NCBI GenBank assembly: GCA_017590115.1
Contig: JAGGNK010006559.1
Location: 8,855,784 to 8,919,783, forward strand
Direction: 5' to 3'
Length of the DNA: 64,000 nt
Origin: Montifringilla adamsi
Lineage: Eukaryota > Chordata > Aves > Passeriformes > Passeridae
Made by a program: the position numbers and the translations under genes. Under the pieces are notes generated by a model that did not search any database, had not been told where the DNA came from, and saw nothing but the letters and a program-made list of their open reading frames with translations. This document shows, one piece after another, positions 49,623 through 61,853 of this stretch (position 1 is its first letter; each line of letters begins with the position of its first letter).

Positions 49623-52471
49623 CGCACTTTTAACAAAAGTAATTTTAACTACCTGTTTCCTTAGAAATCTAGGAAAAAGACCTGCTTGTAAGGCCACATT
49701 TTCTCCTTCCCCATGCTGCTGAGCTGCAGTTTTGATCAGAAGCCCGAGCAAGCCCAGAGCCCCACTGTGCTAGTGAGCCTGGGGCTGCCGTGGGGTTGCA
49801 AGTCCAGCCTATTCCAGGGTCTTCCCAACCCAGGGGTCTGGCTTGGGCTGGCGTGTGGTCATCACCAGCAGCTGACAGACCTCTGAATCCCTGGGCAGAG
49901 CATATGCAAGACAAATTTCAAAGCAGAAACTAGTGCCCGAAACAGATTAGGGAAGACTTTTAATTTTGATTGTAACATTTGCTGGGAATACTCTGCTATA
50001 TGTTAAAAGTGAGGAAGTAAATTACCACAGCAATTAAGATCTCTCTCTGCTGTAATGGCAGGAGTGTGAACCTGGAAACAAATCCATTCTGTATATATCC
50101 AAGGATTACAGAAATCATGTGAAAATCTCAGGTACTTGAGGCAGTGCTAAGGAGTGATAACTGTATCCTTCATTGAAATGGCTTCCTTTTAGCCCTATCA
50201 CTTGGAAATGATGAAAAAGGGGAAATGAAAGGTAAAAGATGAATGTATCTACACAGAATGGTGAGAGTAAGCATGAAAGATGATCCTCCACAGCATACCA
50301 AATATAGCTCTAAAGATCCAGGAGTTAATGAGAGTGTCAGTGGTGGTTAATGCAGTGCTCTGCATGGGATATGAATGAGGCCATACCTTCCCATGGTAGG
50401 GAAAGTGTAATTTCAAATTGTCTCTGATATCAACATGCAACAATTGTGAGCAAATATTGAACTCATAATGGCAATTACTGCATTTTAATTACCGAATAAA
50501 TTATGTTGCATATAATAGACAGAAAATTGCAAATATTTTGCAACTTTTTAAATGCTAAAAAACTGCTATCTACTAAGAAAAAAAGAATCCCGTTTTCTCA
50601 AAACCCTGAAAAAAATAATGAAAACCAGTACTTTTTCCCTCCTGTTTATCTTCTTGCTTTTCTTCAACTCTTAGCTCAGATAGTTGTAACAGCAGGGAAA
50701 TTGGGATTATATCATCTGTTCTGTGCAGAACACTAGAAGTATGAGTTGCATTGCTGAATAATCAGATTTTTTTCTACTAGAATGCCCATTCTGTAGTTTG
50801 AGCTAATACACGATCCTGAAAATTTAATATCTTTGCAATCATTTTAATATAGAACAGAACAAAGCTGTGCTGAAAGATGCTTACATTTAAATAAATTAGA
50901 GCAAACTAGCAAAATGCAGAGGTTGAGATACAGGGTGAATTGTGCACATGAGGCAACTTTATCGAAAAAGGGTTCAAAACACGTTTTTATCTCCAAGTTC
51001 TTGAGAAATGAAAAGAAAATCAGCAATAAAGGGAGCAATAGAGGAAGCTAGCTTTTTCACACAGTAAGCAAACCTTTGTAAGGGCAGATCCACCACATAA
51101 TCCTTATTTACTGGAGTCTAAATTCTTGCAGGCAAATGTAAATATTCAGTTCAAGAATGTATGCACAATGCAGATATTCTTTATTCCTTCAGAGCAAGGC
51201 CTCTTCAGTATAGCTTATTGTCAATACAAGATAGCTGTCTGTGTAGAGAAAAGAAAAAACACTTTGTCCACTGCAAACTTAATCTCTTTTTCCTAAATGA
51301 AGCTTATTCTAATTTGAAATAAGTCTTTCTTGAGTCTTGGCATCGAAATGTTTTCATTCAATAAATATGTATAAACATGCTCCTTATTACAGTTTCCACA
51401 AAGAGCTTTAATCAGGTCTCTAAATTATGGTTTTAAGAAAATCCTATTTCTTGTGTGTGTTGGGAAGTTTTCTTATTTCCTACATTTGGTAAAATCTGTA
51501 AACAAAACATTCAGGATTTCATTAAATTACTGTGACATAAAGAGATGCAATAAGTATCCCCACTGAATATACTCAGTTCTGGAATATACATTGTGCGGCA
51601 GTATTTTAAAATTCTGTAATGTTCACTGTGTTTGTTCTGCATGTTGTCAGTGTGCTCTAGTGAGAGAGTTTTGGTATTGTAAAGTTTAAGCTGAGTTAGT
51701 GGTCATTTTGCAGTATGCAGTGTAAACTTGCATGTAGGCAAGGCTTGGATGTAGATAAAAAAAAAGGAGGGTGAGGAGGTGGGGTGGTGTTCTTTAGAGT
51801 ATTATTACTCAATCATCTAAAAAGGTTGGTATGTCATATTTTGTCATTTGATAATTATTTTGCAATGCTCTTAGCAGACATATTGCTTCCCTAGGTAGTG
51901 ATTGTCTGAAGATTTCATTACAAACAGGAGCCTTCAGGGAAGAATGTTGCTTAATGAAATTAATCATTATACGGGTTTACTCTTTAATAAGGTACTTTGC
52001 AAGAGATTATTTCTTGATGGAATATATTAGTGCAGATATGCTGTTTTGACAGTCAACACACTATATAAGAAAGAGAGAGAGTAGGAGAAAAGAAGAAGGG
52101 AAGGACGGAGGGAGGAAATGTGGAAAACAGGGAGAAAATTAAAAATAGCTCTTCACCATACCTTTCTCTGGCCCCTTTGGCATGTACTGGGAATCATTTC
52201 ACCTCAGCAGACCACCTGCTGGTTGATCATGTGATAGATAGAAGATGACTACATGACTGCAAAAAGATGTATGCTTGGTACATTTTTGAGCTTATTGTGC
52301 CCTTCAGGTGCCAATGCAACTCAGATAATCAGTACAGAGGCTGGACTTGATACACAGAAATTGGATTTTAGCTTCTGTTCACATTTTATCCTTGGGAATT
52401 TTTTTTTTTTCAGAATCAGAGTGTTATTGGTTCACTAGTCTTTTCAGAGTGCAGGATGTTAGCGTGTTAAC

Positions 52472-52488
52472 TTTTTTTTTTTTTTTTT
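52472..52488. repeat. Poly-T tract (17 bp)
   Basis: An uninterrupted run of 17 T. Nothing retrogene-like is visible beside it. Confidence 0.9.
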
Positions 52489-55400
52489 ATAGTGCACTAT
52501 CTATAGAGCTTGGGGCTGCATGCAATTATGCAGCTTGGAAAACCTTTGTTTCATAAACAACAAAAATTAGTTAATAAACCCAAGATTTTGGATAGTCATA
52601 ACTGCTTACAACAGCTTAAGAACTACTTCTAGTCAAACTTCAGATCATACATTTCTGATAGATTTTCCTTAAATCTATATTGCTTTACTTGAAAATATAG
52701 TTTGCTTCCTACCCAGTGTTTTCCTAACTGTGTCTGAGCATAAGGTAATGCTTGAAGATTAAAAGAAGGACTATCTTCCTGTGACCACCAGTAATGTTAA
52801 TAAATGGCTGATGTGTCATGGATTAGCATTTGAGACTTTTATAATTTGAGAATTTCATCCCTATCTTCCTTTGGATTAACTTTCACGAAGACTTTGTACT
52901 GTCTCCAGCGTCAGCTCTACAAGAAAGAAAATCGGCACGTTACCATGAAATCAGAATTGTCTCACAAGTCAAGTCTAAACAACACTGAAAATCATCCAAG
53001 AATGATAAGGGAGGATGCAGAAGCCCAAGTTTCCATTTCGTGTGTGTCCAGTGCCAGGTTAGTTTTCTTCAGGCCACATTGGTAGAGAAGGACATGGCTT
53101 CTGCCTCAGTGCTGGAGCAGGAGATGTCTTTCATGACAGACAATCCTAATAAAAAAGGTATGGACTCTCTTTCCATCCATGCATAGCACCTCTTAGGCAT
53201 AGATTTTTTTTTTTCTTTAGTTCAACTTGTTTTCAGAATTCACAATAAATGACCTTCTGAGGTGAAAAAATGCTATACTCCAGCAAGTGGTATATTATAG
53301 ATTTAAAATAAAAAATTAGAAATGTTAAAAACAGATAAGGATTATGAAAGGGCATGGCATTTTACTTGATTTTATTATTTTGAACACAGGTTTAATTCAC
53401 AGAAATTAGATAGAGATCGATAAGCTTTATTTTTATTTTTTTTCCTCATACGAAGAACAAAATCTGCAAAAGAAAGAAAGAAAAAGCAATTATTTTTGTG
53501 AGCATAAACTATCAGATTTGCTAATTTGGACACTAGCTTCACTCTGAAGCTTAGCCAGCCCTTTATAATTTAAAAAGTAGCCCTGATAATCTCCTGCATT
53601 GTGCACAATCATTTACCATTTCTAATTAAAATTGACAACCACCCTGAAACTTCCCCTTGAAAAATGTGGCAAGTTTAGAATAGCTTCAATGGGTTTAATT
53701 CTTTAGGACTGTATTTTTACTTAGGGTCCTTTTAGAAAAGAAGCAACAATATATGGAATACTACAACAAGCCTGTAAAAATGCCCAGAAAATAGATTTCT
53801 TGTGAAAATAGATGACGTGTAGAGTACCTACAGAACTTTAACATATGAAAAAACATAGTGAAAGCACCATTTTCCCTCTAGACATGTTAAAGATACTTTG
53901 TTCTTATTTGGAAGCAGAGTCTCTGAGAAAAATATTGTCTCATATACAATTTGATCACTGCTGCTGCCTGGATGGCTGCTTGTCTGTTAAACTCCAGACT
54001 CCTACTGCAAAATACAGTGTGTGTGCTTGGGCTCTTATAAATGACCTACTTAATCTTGATAGCGGCAGCACTGGACCACCTCATACAAAGGTAACATTTC
54101 ATACCTTCCCTCCTGCAACGAGACGGTGTCCTTGTGGTTCAATAAAGGAGTGACTGGAGGGTGACGTACAACAATTTGTGCATTAGGAAGTCAGAATCAC
54201 TTCAGGATTTTTTTCTGTTCAACACTGAATTATTACAGTCCTCTCTTCTGTACCTAACTGTCATTAAAGCTACTTAATTCAACATATTAATAGAAAAATA
54301 TTTTTTCTACTTCTGTGAAAATAGTGCAGGCCTTAATGGCTATTTTTTTTTTAATTTATTTATTTTTTAATGGAGCAGATGAAATAGTGGGGAAAACATT
54401 GCTGATTTATATATGTGCTGTGCAGGGTCATGTAAGAGCATGTGCATTTTGCATATTTCAGGAGATGGATTTTTGCCTGCAGCAATGAAGTCCATTTCTG
54501 GAATGTCCAGAGTAAATTCCCGAGATCACATGTGGGGGAAGGGATACAGAGAGGCAGGAACAAAATGATACCAAAATGCAGATCTGATGCTCCCCATGTA
54601 TTAGGGGACTTCTGGAAATTGATGTTGTTAAAGTCTTTACAGAGTACTGATGTAGCTGTTGTAGAGGCATTTCATTCTGGAAGGAAAGTGCTTTTTTTAT
54701 TGATAGTGAGCCTCTTTTGCTGTATTAATACAAGACAGATGATGCTGAAGGTCAAGTCTTGGCCAAGAGACCCAGCAAGTGTTGTAATAGACATCCTATG
54801 CACATATTCACTACTCTAGTTTAGAACAAAAAGAGAACTGTGTTCTTTGAATGCATGTCTTGCAGGTAGACAAATTAGGAGATTGATTCAAATACAGGAA
54901 TTTGCATTCCAAGCTTTAAAGACAGTATAAAAAAGGATTGGCCAGAATGCTTGTGGCTTCTGAAAAGATTTATTTTTGTCTTGCACTTGTACTTTTGCAT
55001 GTGGCAACGAGGTCCAGGGAGAGAGTTGTTTCCTTGAGAAGTTGATGACAGAGACATTGGTTCAGAAAGAAGAAGATGGTGTTTGACATAAAAGTTCTGA
55101 GATTTAGATAGAAGAAAATCACAAATATACAACAGAAGAAAAAGACAAACTACTTTCTGTATCTATTTTCTGTTTCAATGTGTGTGTGTTTTGTTTTCTG
55201 TTGCAGATGAGTTTGGGATGTTGAGGAAAAAAACCCCAAATTCTATTTATTACTTAAATTTGAAACCAATTTTTTGTAAGTTCTTTGTGAAAAGAGGGAA
55301 GAAATAAAAGTCCATAAAAAGTTATAGACTCTCAGATTTCCTAGTGCAATAAAATGAGTCTCTTTTTTTATACCTGTTATTTATGTAGACTGAGTAATGT

Positions 55401-55813
55401 GCCTGACCTAGCCTATGCTTCCTTGTTTCTGTCTTTGTTGATGAGACACATGAACAACATTTATTTCCTTGTTTCCCTCTCCTTCTCTCTCTCTTCTCAA
55501 GTACTTGAATTCATGTACAGCATATTTTGGCTTCATGTATCTTCTTGCATGATGAAGCATCTGCCTGTGGTGCTGAAGCTACTGGCAGTGCCTGTGTTTG
55601 CCCCAGAGCACATTACAGATGGTAGTGTCATTGCAGATAATGATAGCCTAATATACTCAGGGTAGCAACAGGGGACAGATGCTGCTATTGTTCAGTTTTC
55701 AGTGGCAGATCCACCCTGTAGACTGGGACGGAGGGGAAAAAACACCTCCAAAAAACAAGCAGAGCTGGCAATTTAGGTAAAGGCCACTGGGTGGGGCAAA
55801 AGTGCACATCATT

Positions 55814-55893
55814 AAAAACAGAACAAAAAAAAAAAAAAACCAACAACAACAAAAAACAAACAAACAAACAAAAAAAAACCAACCCAACCAAAA
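55814..55893. repeat. A-rich low-complexity tract (A15, CAA and CAAA units)
   Basis: A15 is followed by CAACAACAAC, (CAAA)n, A8 and CCAACCCAACC. The tract resembles an expanded A-rich tail, but the sequence upstream does not match any retrogene or SINE that I recognise. Minus-strand open frames rich in Phe, Cys and Leu across it are artefacts. Confidence 0.85.
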
Positions 55894-58136
55894 CACGCTT
55901 GGATGATTTGTTGGAAATAGCAGAGTAAACAAAACATGAATTTTTTGCCAGTAGATTCTCAGATATGTGAAATATCAGTTTCTACTTACAAAACAGCACA
56001 CATCCTTCATTACTTTTATTACTTCCATGATAATTTACATCAGATTACACAGAGGGCCATTTCAAGGCATTTTGTCTCTCAGGATATGGATGTGAGTAAA
56101 TCGCACCCTATAATCTTCCATCATACCCACTGCTTTTTCCAGGGGGGATTTACACTCACACATAAAATAAACATTGCAACCCCTACTGTAGAATGGCAAC
56201 AGTCTTTTCTTCAGGAGACTACAAGCATCTAAAGTACATGCTGTTTATCTTTTGCCTTTGCTCAGCATAGTCAGATGAAGAAAGCCTTATCAGATAATAA
56301 TGTTAAGTAGGAATTTAACTTTAGCACTATTTTTCACTGAGTGTAGTATTTTAACAAATTGCATTTTCCCAATCTCTCAGTTTAATAACTTGAGATAATT
56401 TTTTAAAAAATTACAAATTTTTAATGATTAACATGATTTTAGCACAAACCAGCATTTTTTCCTCTTGCAGTTAGTAGCACTAATGAGGCAATGGAACTCT
56501 GGTTATCTGTGTCATCAGTCATCCATGTTCAGCCAGTGTACCAGAAACACAGGAGAGAAGCCAAGAGCTGAGTGAAAAAAAAAAGAAAAAAATCACAGTG
56601 TGTATGAGATTAACTTCTTGTACATCTTTTTACCAGTACTCAGATCTGCCATCTGTTTTCTGCCATAATGTAATTGCTCTGCTGAAGGTCCTTGAAGAGG
56701 TTTCTTCCCATAGCACTGCTATCCTTTTCATATTTTTCTGTGGGAAGGAAAACTGTTGGCTTGACTTCAGCAAACTTCTAAAATGGAAGACATGAGGAAG
56801 AATGGAGGAAGTATTACGGGCTTTTCTAAGATTTTTTTTTCCCAGACTTGTTCCTGAAGAATGATCAGAAAACGAATAACAAAAGAATCCCCCTTGTCTT
56901 TGTAACACTACCGCCATTTTCTAAATTAGCCAAAAGAACTGTTCTGCATGCAGATGTTGAAGAAACAGCTCCAAGATAGAATACTGCCCTTTTTGTTTAG
57001 AAAAGACCATAAAAAGTAATTTTTTTTCCCCTGTTCATCTTTCTACATTTTCATGGCTGTTTCCATCTATAACCCCAGAAGACCTCTCACATTTATGAAC
57101 TTGGTAACTGTTATCATTTGTGTCATAGGGTCAGTGGACAGGACAGTATCAATTTCTGCAGGGAGAAAAGAACACCATCTCTTTTTTAGCAAAAAGACTG
57201 AAGCAATGTGGTAAACGCCATTATACTTCCTTAACACAGTGCCTGGCACCATTTTTCATTGACCTCACATCTTTTTGCAAACATCCTGATTAGAGCTGCT
57301 TCCTGTGGGTACAGCAGCCATCTGCTGGGGCTGCAAGTCCTTCTGCCCCTGGAGAGGACTGTTTCACCTGATTCTTTTTAGAGTAGCTGACTGCCTGGAC
57401 TTATTTCTACTTGCAGTGCTTGGCCTACAAACAAACTGCTGATTTCAGCCCATTTCCTGTCCATCAGGCATACCAATCAGCAAAAACCATTAGAACAGAT
57501 GTTACTATCTTTAAGTGGCTTTAAGAGACAAGACACTGAAGAGCTGAACTACCTTGCAGAAATTTCCAGATGTGAAAGGGTTCAATGCACATCACTTTCT
57601 TGAGGTTCCTAGCCTGTGTATAAATGAATTTTATTGTCCACTGTTGCCAGCTTTGCATTTCAAAAAATTTTGAAAAATAATCTGGGGGAAAGCAAGCATA
57701 GTAACAGATAACAGTATTCAAACTGCTTAGACTGTTTCAGAGGATATCAACAGGGCAAACAAAAATCCTCTGCTAATGTCTCAGAATACCGTTTAATTGT
57801 CCTGCTGTCATTGTGCTAAACATAGAAACAGGAAAATAAATCTCAACAATTTATGTAGTTTTGCAGAAAGGGCGGTTACTGAAATGTGAAGACGCTACCC
57901 CGGCTTGCTAAGTAAGTGTATAATAAACCTGGATACTGGATATCAAACTCATAACTTCTGTCCTGTAACAAGGAGATCATTTTTCCTCTCTGCCTTGCCC
58001 TGCAAGGCAAGATAGTAATGCTTTTTAATAATGTTATTACTGATAGTACCTATTACTTAAAAGATTACCCAGTGTTGTAGTACAACTGCCAGTCAAACTG
58101 TATCTGCTTATACCAGAACTGAATCTGTTTCGTAAT

Positions 58137-58172
58137 TTGAAGCACTTCAAATTTGAATTGAAGCACTTCAAA
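58137..58172. repeat. Two 15-bp direct repeats, 21-bp period
   Basis: TTGAAGCACTTCAAA occurs at 58137-58151 and again at 58158-58172. Each unit is itself nearly palindromic (TTGAAG...CTTCAA), so the site could present repeated protein-binding faces two helical turns apart. It may equally be a small tandem duplication without function. Confidence 0.8.
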
Positions 58173-60756
58173 CATGCAGGCAGCCCTGACCAAATACAAA
58201 TGAGGAGATTGAAACACAAGTTTTGGGTTTTTCTCCAGGTAACTCTCCCTATCCTCCCCTACAGTACAAAGCAGAGTCTTTTAAATTATTTTGAGGGCCT
58301 ACTATTCGCTTGAGCATCCTCTAACAAGGTCTTCCAAGGTATCTTCTACCAGGCATTGAAAGGTTATGACTTGCTACTCTTCCCAAAATCAGTCATCATC
58401 CCAGTCTAAAGAAGTTGTAGCTTTCCAGCCTATGCAGAGGGTACACTGCAGATTTCCATTTATAATTATACCTCCTGAATTTCTATCCTTGTCTTAGACC
58501 ACAGAGAAACTCTTCTTTTGCATAATTGTGTCAAGAATTAAATGTGGCAATACATTCAATGTGGGTTCCATAGTCAATAAACAATTATCAATAGCAACTT
58601 GAAATATTCATTTAGGGCCTAAAGTAAATTTAATAAAAATTGCATAAGAGTTAATTAACATAAAACACCCAAATGCAAAATGAATTAAATAAACTAAAAT
58701 AAAGTTCATGTTTTAATCAGCAAAGCCTTGTTGCTTAACAGCTCCTCCAGGCTTAATGTTCGGCTTAGTTTCTGGATCACACTCTTTCAAATTGCTCCAC
58801 AGAGACATAAATCTGACTGCAGCTACTGTATACTCTTGTGAGAGTGAGTACATGTGTATATTTCTGAGTGGGAATGTGAAATATAGCACGCTGGTGCATT
58901 GCATGTGAATGAGTCCTTTCTGTATTAGGGAAAATACATTGTAGTATACTACTCTTAAAGAACACTGCCAAATATTTTAAGTTTTCTTTTTTTGGGGTGA
59001 TACCAGAGAAATTCCAGAATAACATTGGACTCAATTAGATAGTACAAAAGCAGAATAATGTTATTGGCTTCACTGGAACTTTCCTGGAATAGACACCAAC
59101 ATGTTTGAAATCTTACATTAGCACAAAGTTCCCTCCTTTGGCATGCCTTCATGGCAGTATTTTTCTTTTTTGAGGCAAAATAAAAAAAGCTTTTCACAGT
59201 CTGTTAATCCATAGATCTAGGACACATGTGTTTCAAAAAAATGTCCAAACTTACACTTAAAGTCATGCAACTAGATAAATTGTCTGGATTATGTCACGTG
59301 TTAGCCTGCTCTGATCCACTCTGGCTCATCATGCAATCCTTTGAATACTAGTGAAAATGTAGCCTGAGATATCTTTTCCTTCTCTGGTTTCTTACTGAGG
59401 TCCAGTACAACTCAACCACAACATGCTCTAAACAACAAAGCTACTGTTGTTTGACAACATACAGCAACCAAGCAACCAACGCACTAGCCAGAGATTTCTT
59501 GGATCTAGAGTGGGAACTCCCAGTAGATGCCCACTGGCCCTCCTAGGACCCTGCTCTCACTGCTTGGAAGATGAAGAGAGAAATGTTGTGTAGTATTAGC
59601 TGTAACACGGGGTCCAGGATGTATCAGATAAATATTTTTTTGTATGTTCAAAGACATGTCTAAATTTTCCTGACAAACAATAAAAACCTGTAAGTTTTTT
59701 TAATAACTACATGGAAATCTACTTGCACAGTCCTAGCTTATATGTATATTAATAATCTACTCCATTGTCCAGTGTATATTTCTGCCAAGGACTTCTAGCA
59801 TATAAATTATCAACCATTTTTTCCCTAAATTTCTCCATCTGTAAGATCATAACAGTGTTATTCTGTATTGCAAAGATTGTGAAATAAAAGTCAGGAAGCA
59901 CTTTCTGAGCCTCAGGAAGAAAGTTTCACACAAGTGGAAAGCATGTTTTTTTATTTTTCTGAAGTCTATAAATGATTTTGAGCTCAGAGCAGGCTTGTGA
60001 AAAGCAATTCTTTGTGGCAAAATAGTTCACATGGTCCTACATAAGACAAGCAAGTTCTGTTGAGAAAGTTGTGTTCTTCAAGTACAGCTAATTGAATTCT
60101 AGAAATTTTTATGTGGGAGGAATTACTGAAAGAAATCATGCTAATATTCATCATTAATATTAAACACGACTTGTTGGAGTTTTTAAAGCAGTACTGATTT
60201 TCAAGTGTCTTGTTAAATGACTAAAGATCATTATTAAATGGAGTCCCCTCTGACAAGCCTGTGGCCACTCTATCTCAAAAAGAACACTTGTGGAAAAAAG
60301 GATAGTCATCCTTTCACTATTTAGATGACTTAGAGAGTCACTGCATGAAAGTTCTAGGGTTAATCACAAATTCAATAGAAAAAGTTTTTAAGGGTGAAAT
60401 GTAACAACGTTTGACAGCCCAGAAATGACAAACTCTCAGGTACACTCTTGATTTAAAACAAACTTGCTAAAATACAAACTTTTGATGAAGGACATTTTCT
60501 ATGTTGAAATTCTTTCTCTGGAATAAAGGATTTTATCCATATTTCACTCCTAGACCCACAGAGTTAAACTGATTTGATTTTATGATGTGAAGAAAGTTAT
60601 TCAGTCTTCTTCAGATACTATTTCATAAAGCTTTTCTTTGGTAAAACTTTCAAAAAACATGAGACCTAAATGGTAGCCAAACTGCTCTAAAGGCATCACA
60701 AACCAGAGGAAGATCATGAACTTCTGAAATAACTATTGAAACACAGTTGGGCTTTC

Positions 60757-60761
60757 CCTGC
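60757..60761. repeat. Target-site duplication, left copy (CCTGC)
   Basis: These five bases lie directly before the LTR's TG edge at 60762-60763 and match exactly the five after its CA edge (61849-61853). A 5-bp duplication fits ERV integration and supports both LTR limits. Confidence 0.85.
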
Positions 60762-61848
60762 TGCAGAGGGTTCACCCTGGATGATTGCTGGGCACCCACC
60801 AAAGCTTCTCTATCACTTCCCTTTCTAACTAGAGCAAGGGGAAGAAATATAACTGAGGGTTTATAGATTGAGATAAGAACTAGGAGAAATCACTCACCAA
60901 ACACCATCATGGGCAAAACAAACTTGAATTAGAGATAATGATTGAATTTATTACTAACAAAATCAGAACAGGATAATGAGAAGTAAAATAAGACTTAAAA
61001 ACGCCTTTCCCCCACCCCACCTTCCTTCCCAGCTCTCCCTCCTCGCCCAAAAAGCACAGGGAGACAGGGAATAGGGGTTCTAGTCGGTCATGACATGTTG
61101 TTTCTCCCTCTGCTCAGAGAGAGGAATCTTCCTGCTGCTCCAGCATGGGTTCCCTCCCATGGGATATAGCTCTCCATGAATTCCAGCATGAGTTTATCCC
61201 ATGGGCAATCACTCTCCATTAACTGCTGCAATGTAAGTCACTCTTCCACAGGGTGCAGTCCTTCAGGCACAGGCTGCTCTGCCCTGGGTCCCCCACAGCA
61301 TCACAATTACTACCAGGAAACCTGATCCAGTGGGGGCTCTTCTCTCCACAGGTCTGCGTTTCTCTGCCTGCTCCAACACGGGTTCACAGCCTTCCCTCAG
61401 GCCCCCACTGCTCCAGCATGGCTGTCCTTCAGGGACTGCAGGCAAGCCTCTGCATCCCCATGGTCCTCCATGGCCTGCAGGATCTCAGCTGCTTTACCAT
61501 GGCCTGTCTCACAAGCTGCAGGGGAATCTCAGCTCCTGCCCTTCCTTTTCCACTGACCTTGGTGTCTACGTAGTTGCTCCTTTCACATATTCTTATTCAA
61601 CTCTTCTCTGGCCACAGATAGATGTGTGCAATAACTTTTTTATTTTCTTTTCCTTAAATATGTTATCACGGAGGCATTACCACCATTTCTAATTGTCCCA
61701 GTCTTGGCCAGTGGCACTTCCATCTTGGAGCCAGCTGGCACTGTCCCTTCTGGAGATAGAGGAAGCTTCTGGCAGTTTCTCAGCTTCTCGCAGATGCTGC
61801 CCAGTTGCCGCCCCCACTACCAAAACCTGGCCATGCAAACACAATACA
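60762..61848 (-). mobile_element. Full-length solo LTR of an avian ERVL-like retrovirus
   Basis: This 1,087-bp solo LTR is flanked by an exact 5-bp target duplication and bounded by TG on the left and CA on the right, which on the minus strand gives the usual TG...CA. On that strand it begins TGTATTGTGTTTGCATGGCC, then GGTTTTGGTAGTGGG, a CCAGCTGGC region, and a TATA-like ACATATTTAAGG at about 61653-61664. A long GC-richer part contains degenerate repeats, and an AATAAA signal lies at 60947-60952. It ends in GGTGAACCCTCTGCA. No internal viral genes are present. The clean edges suggest it is younger than the LTR at 7846-8416. Plus-strand frames of 106-120 codons inside it are antisense to the LTR and not genes. 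Class III assignment is from memory of the family. Confidence 0.93.
61135..61500 (-). repeat. Degenerate tandem repeats inside the LTR
   Basis: A unit seen on the plus strand as CTGCTCCAGCATGGG...TCCCATGGG recurs in decayed form near 61135, 61180, 61225, 61275, 61370 and 61410, at roughly 40-60-bp spacing. Such arrays lie in the transcribed part of this LTR family and vary in copy number between copies. They may once have served as transcription-factor sites or arisen by slippage. Confidence 0.65.
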
Positions 61849-61853
61849 CCTGC
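61849..61853. repeat. Target-site duplication, right copy (CCTGC)
   Basis: An exact match to 60757-60761, directly after the LTR's CA terminus. Confidence 0.85.

Larger units (their letters stand above)
49623..60756. other. Unique AT-rich noncoding DNA, no gene seen
   Basis: About 11 kb without a recognised gene. The longest frame is 125 codons (54442-54819, plus), overlapped by minus-strand frames and lacking any domain, so it is not called. A GC-richer patch at about 49680-49910 directly follows the LTR fragment and may be an unassigned repeat; another lies at about 57290-57480. A purine-rich run (GAGAGAG/GGAAGGA type) lies at about 52069-52125. A T tract, an A-rich tract and a small direct repeat are listed separately. 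Confidence 0.55.

Noticed and set aside
54442..54819. 125-codon plus-strand frame outside known repeats
   Set aside because: No recognisable domain, opposed by other frames on the minus strand, and no nearby splice or promoter context I can support. It is compatible with chance in 64 kb.
55685..55932. Hydrophobic Phe/Leu/Cys-rich minus-strand frames that look like membrane segments
   Set aside because: They are produced by the A-rich tract at 55814-55893.
61253..61692. Plus-strand frames of 106 and 120 codons
   Set aside because: Contained in the solo LTR, rich in repeat-derived Leu, Ser and Pro, and without any protein family signature.
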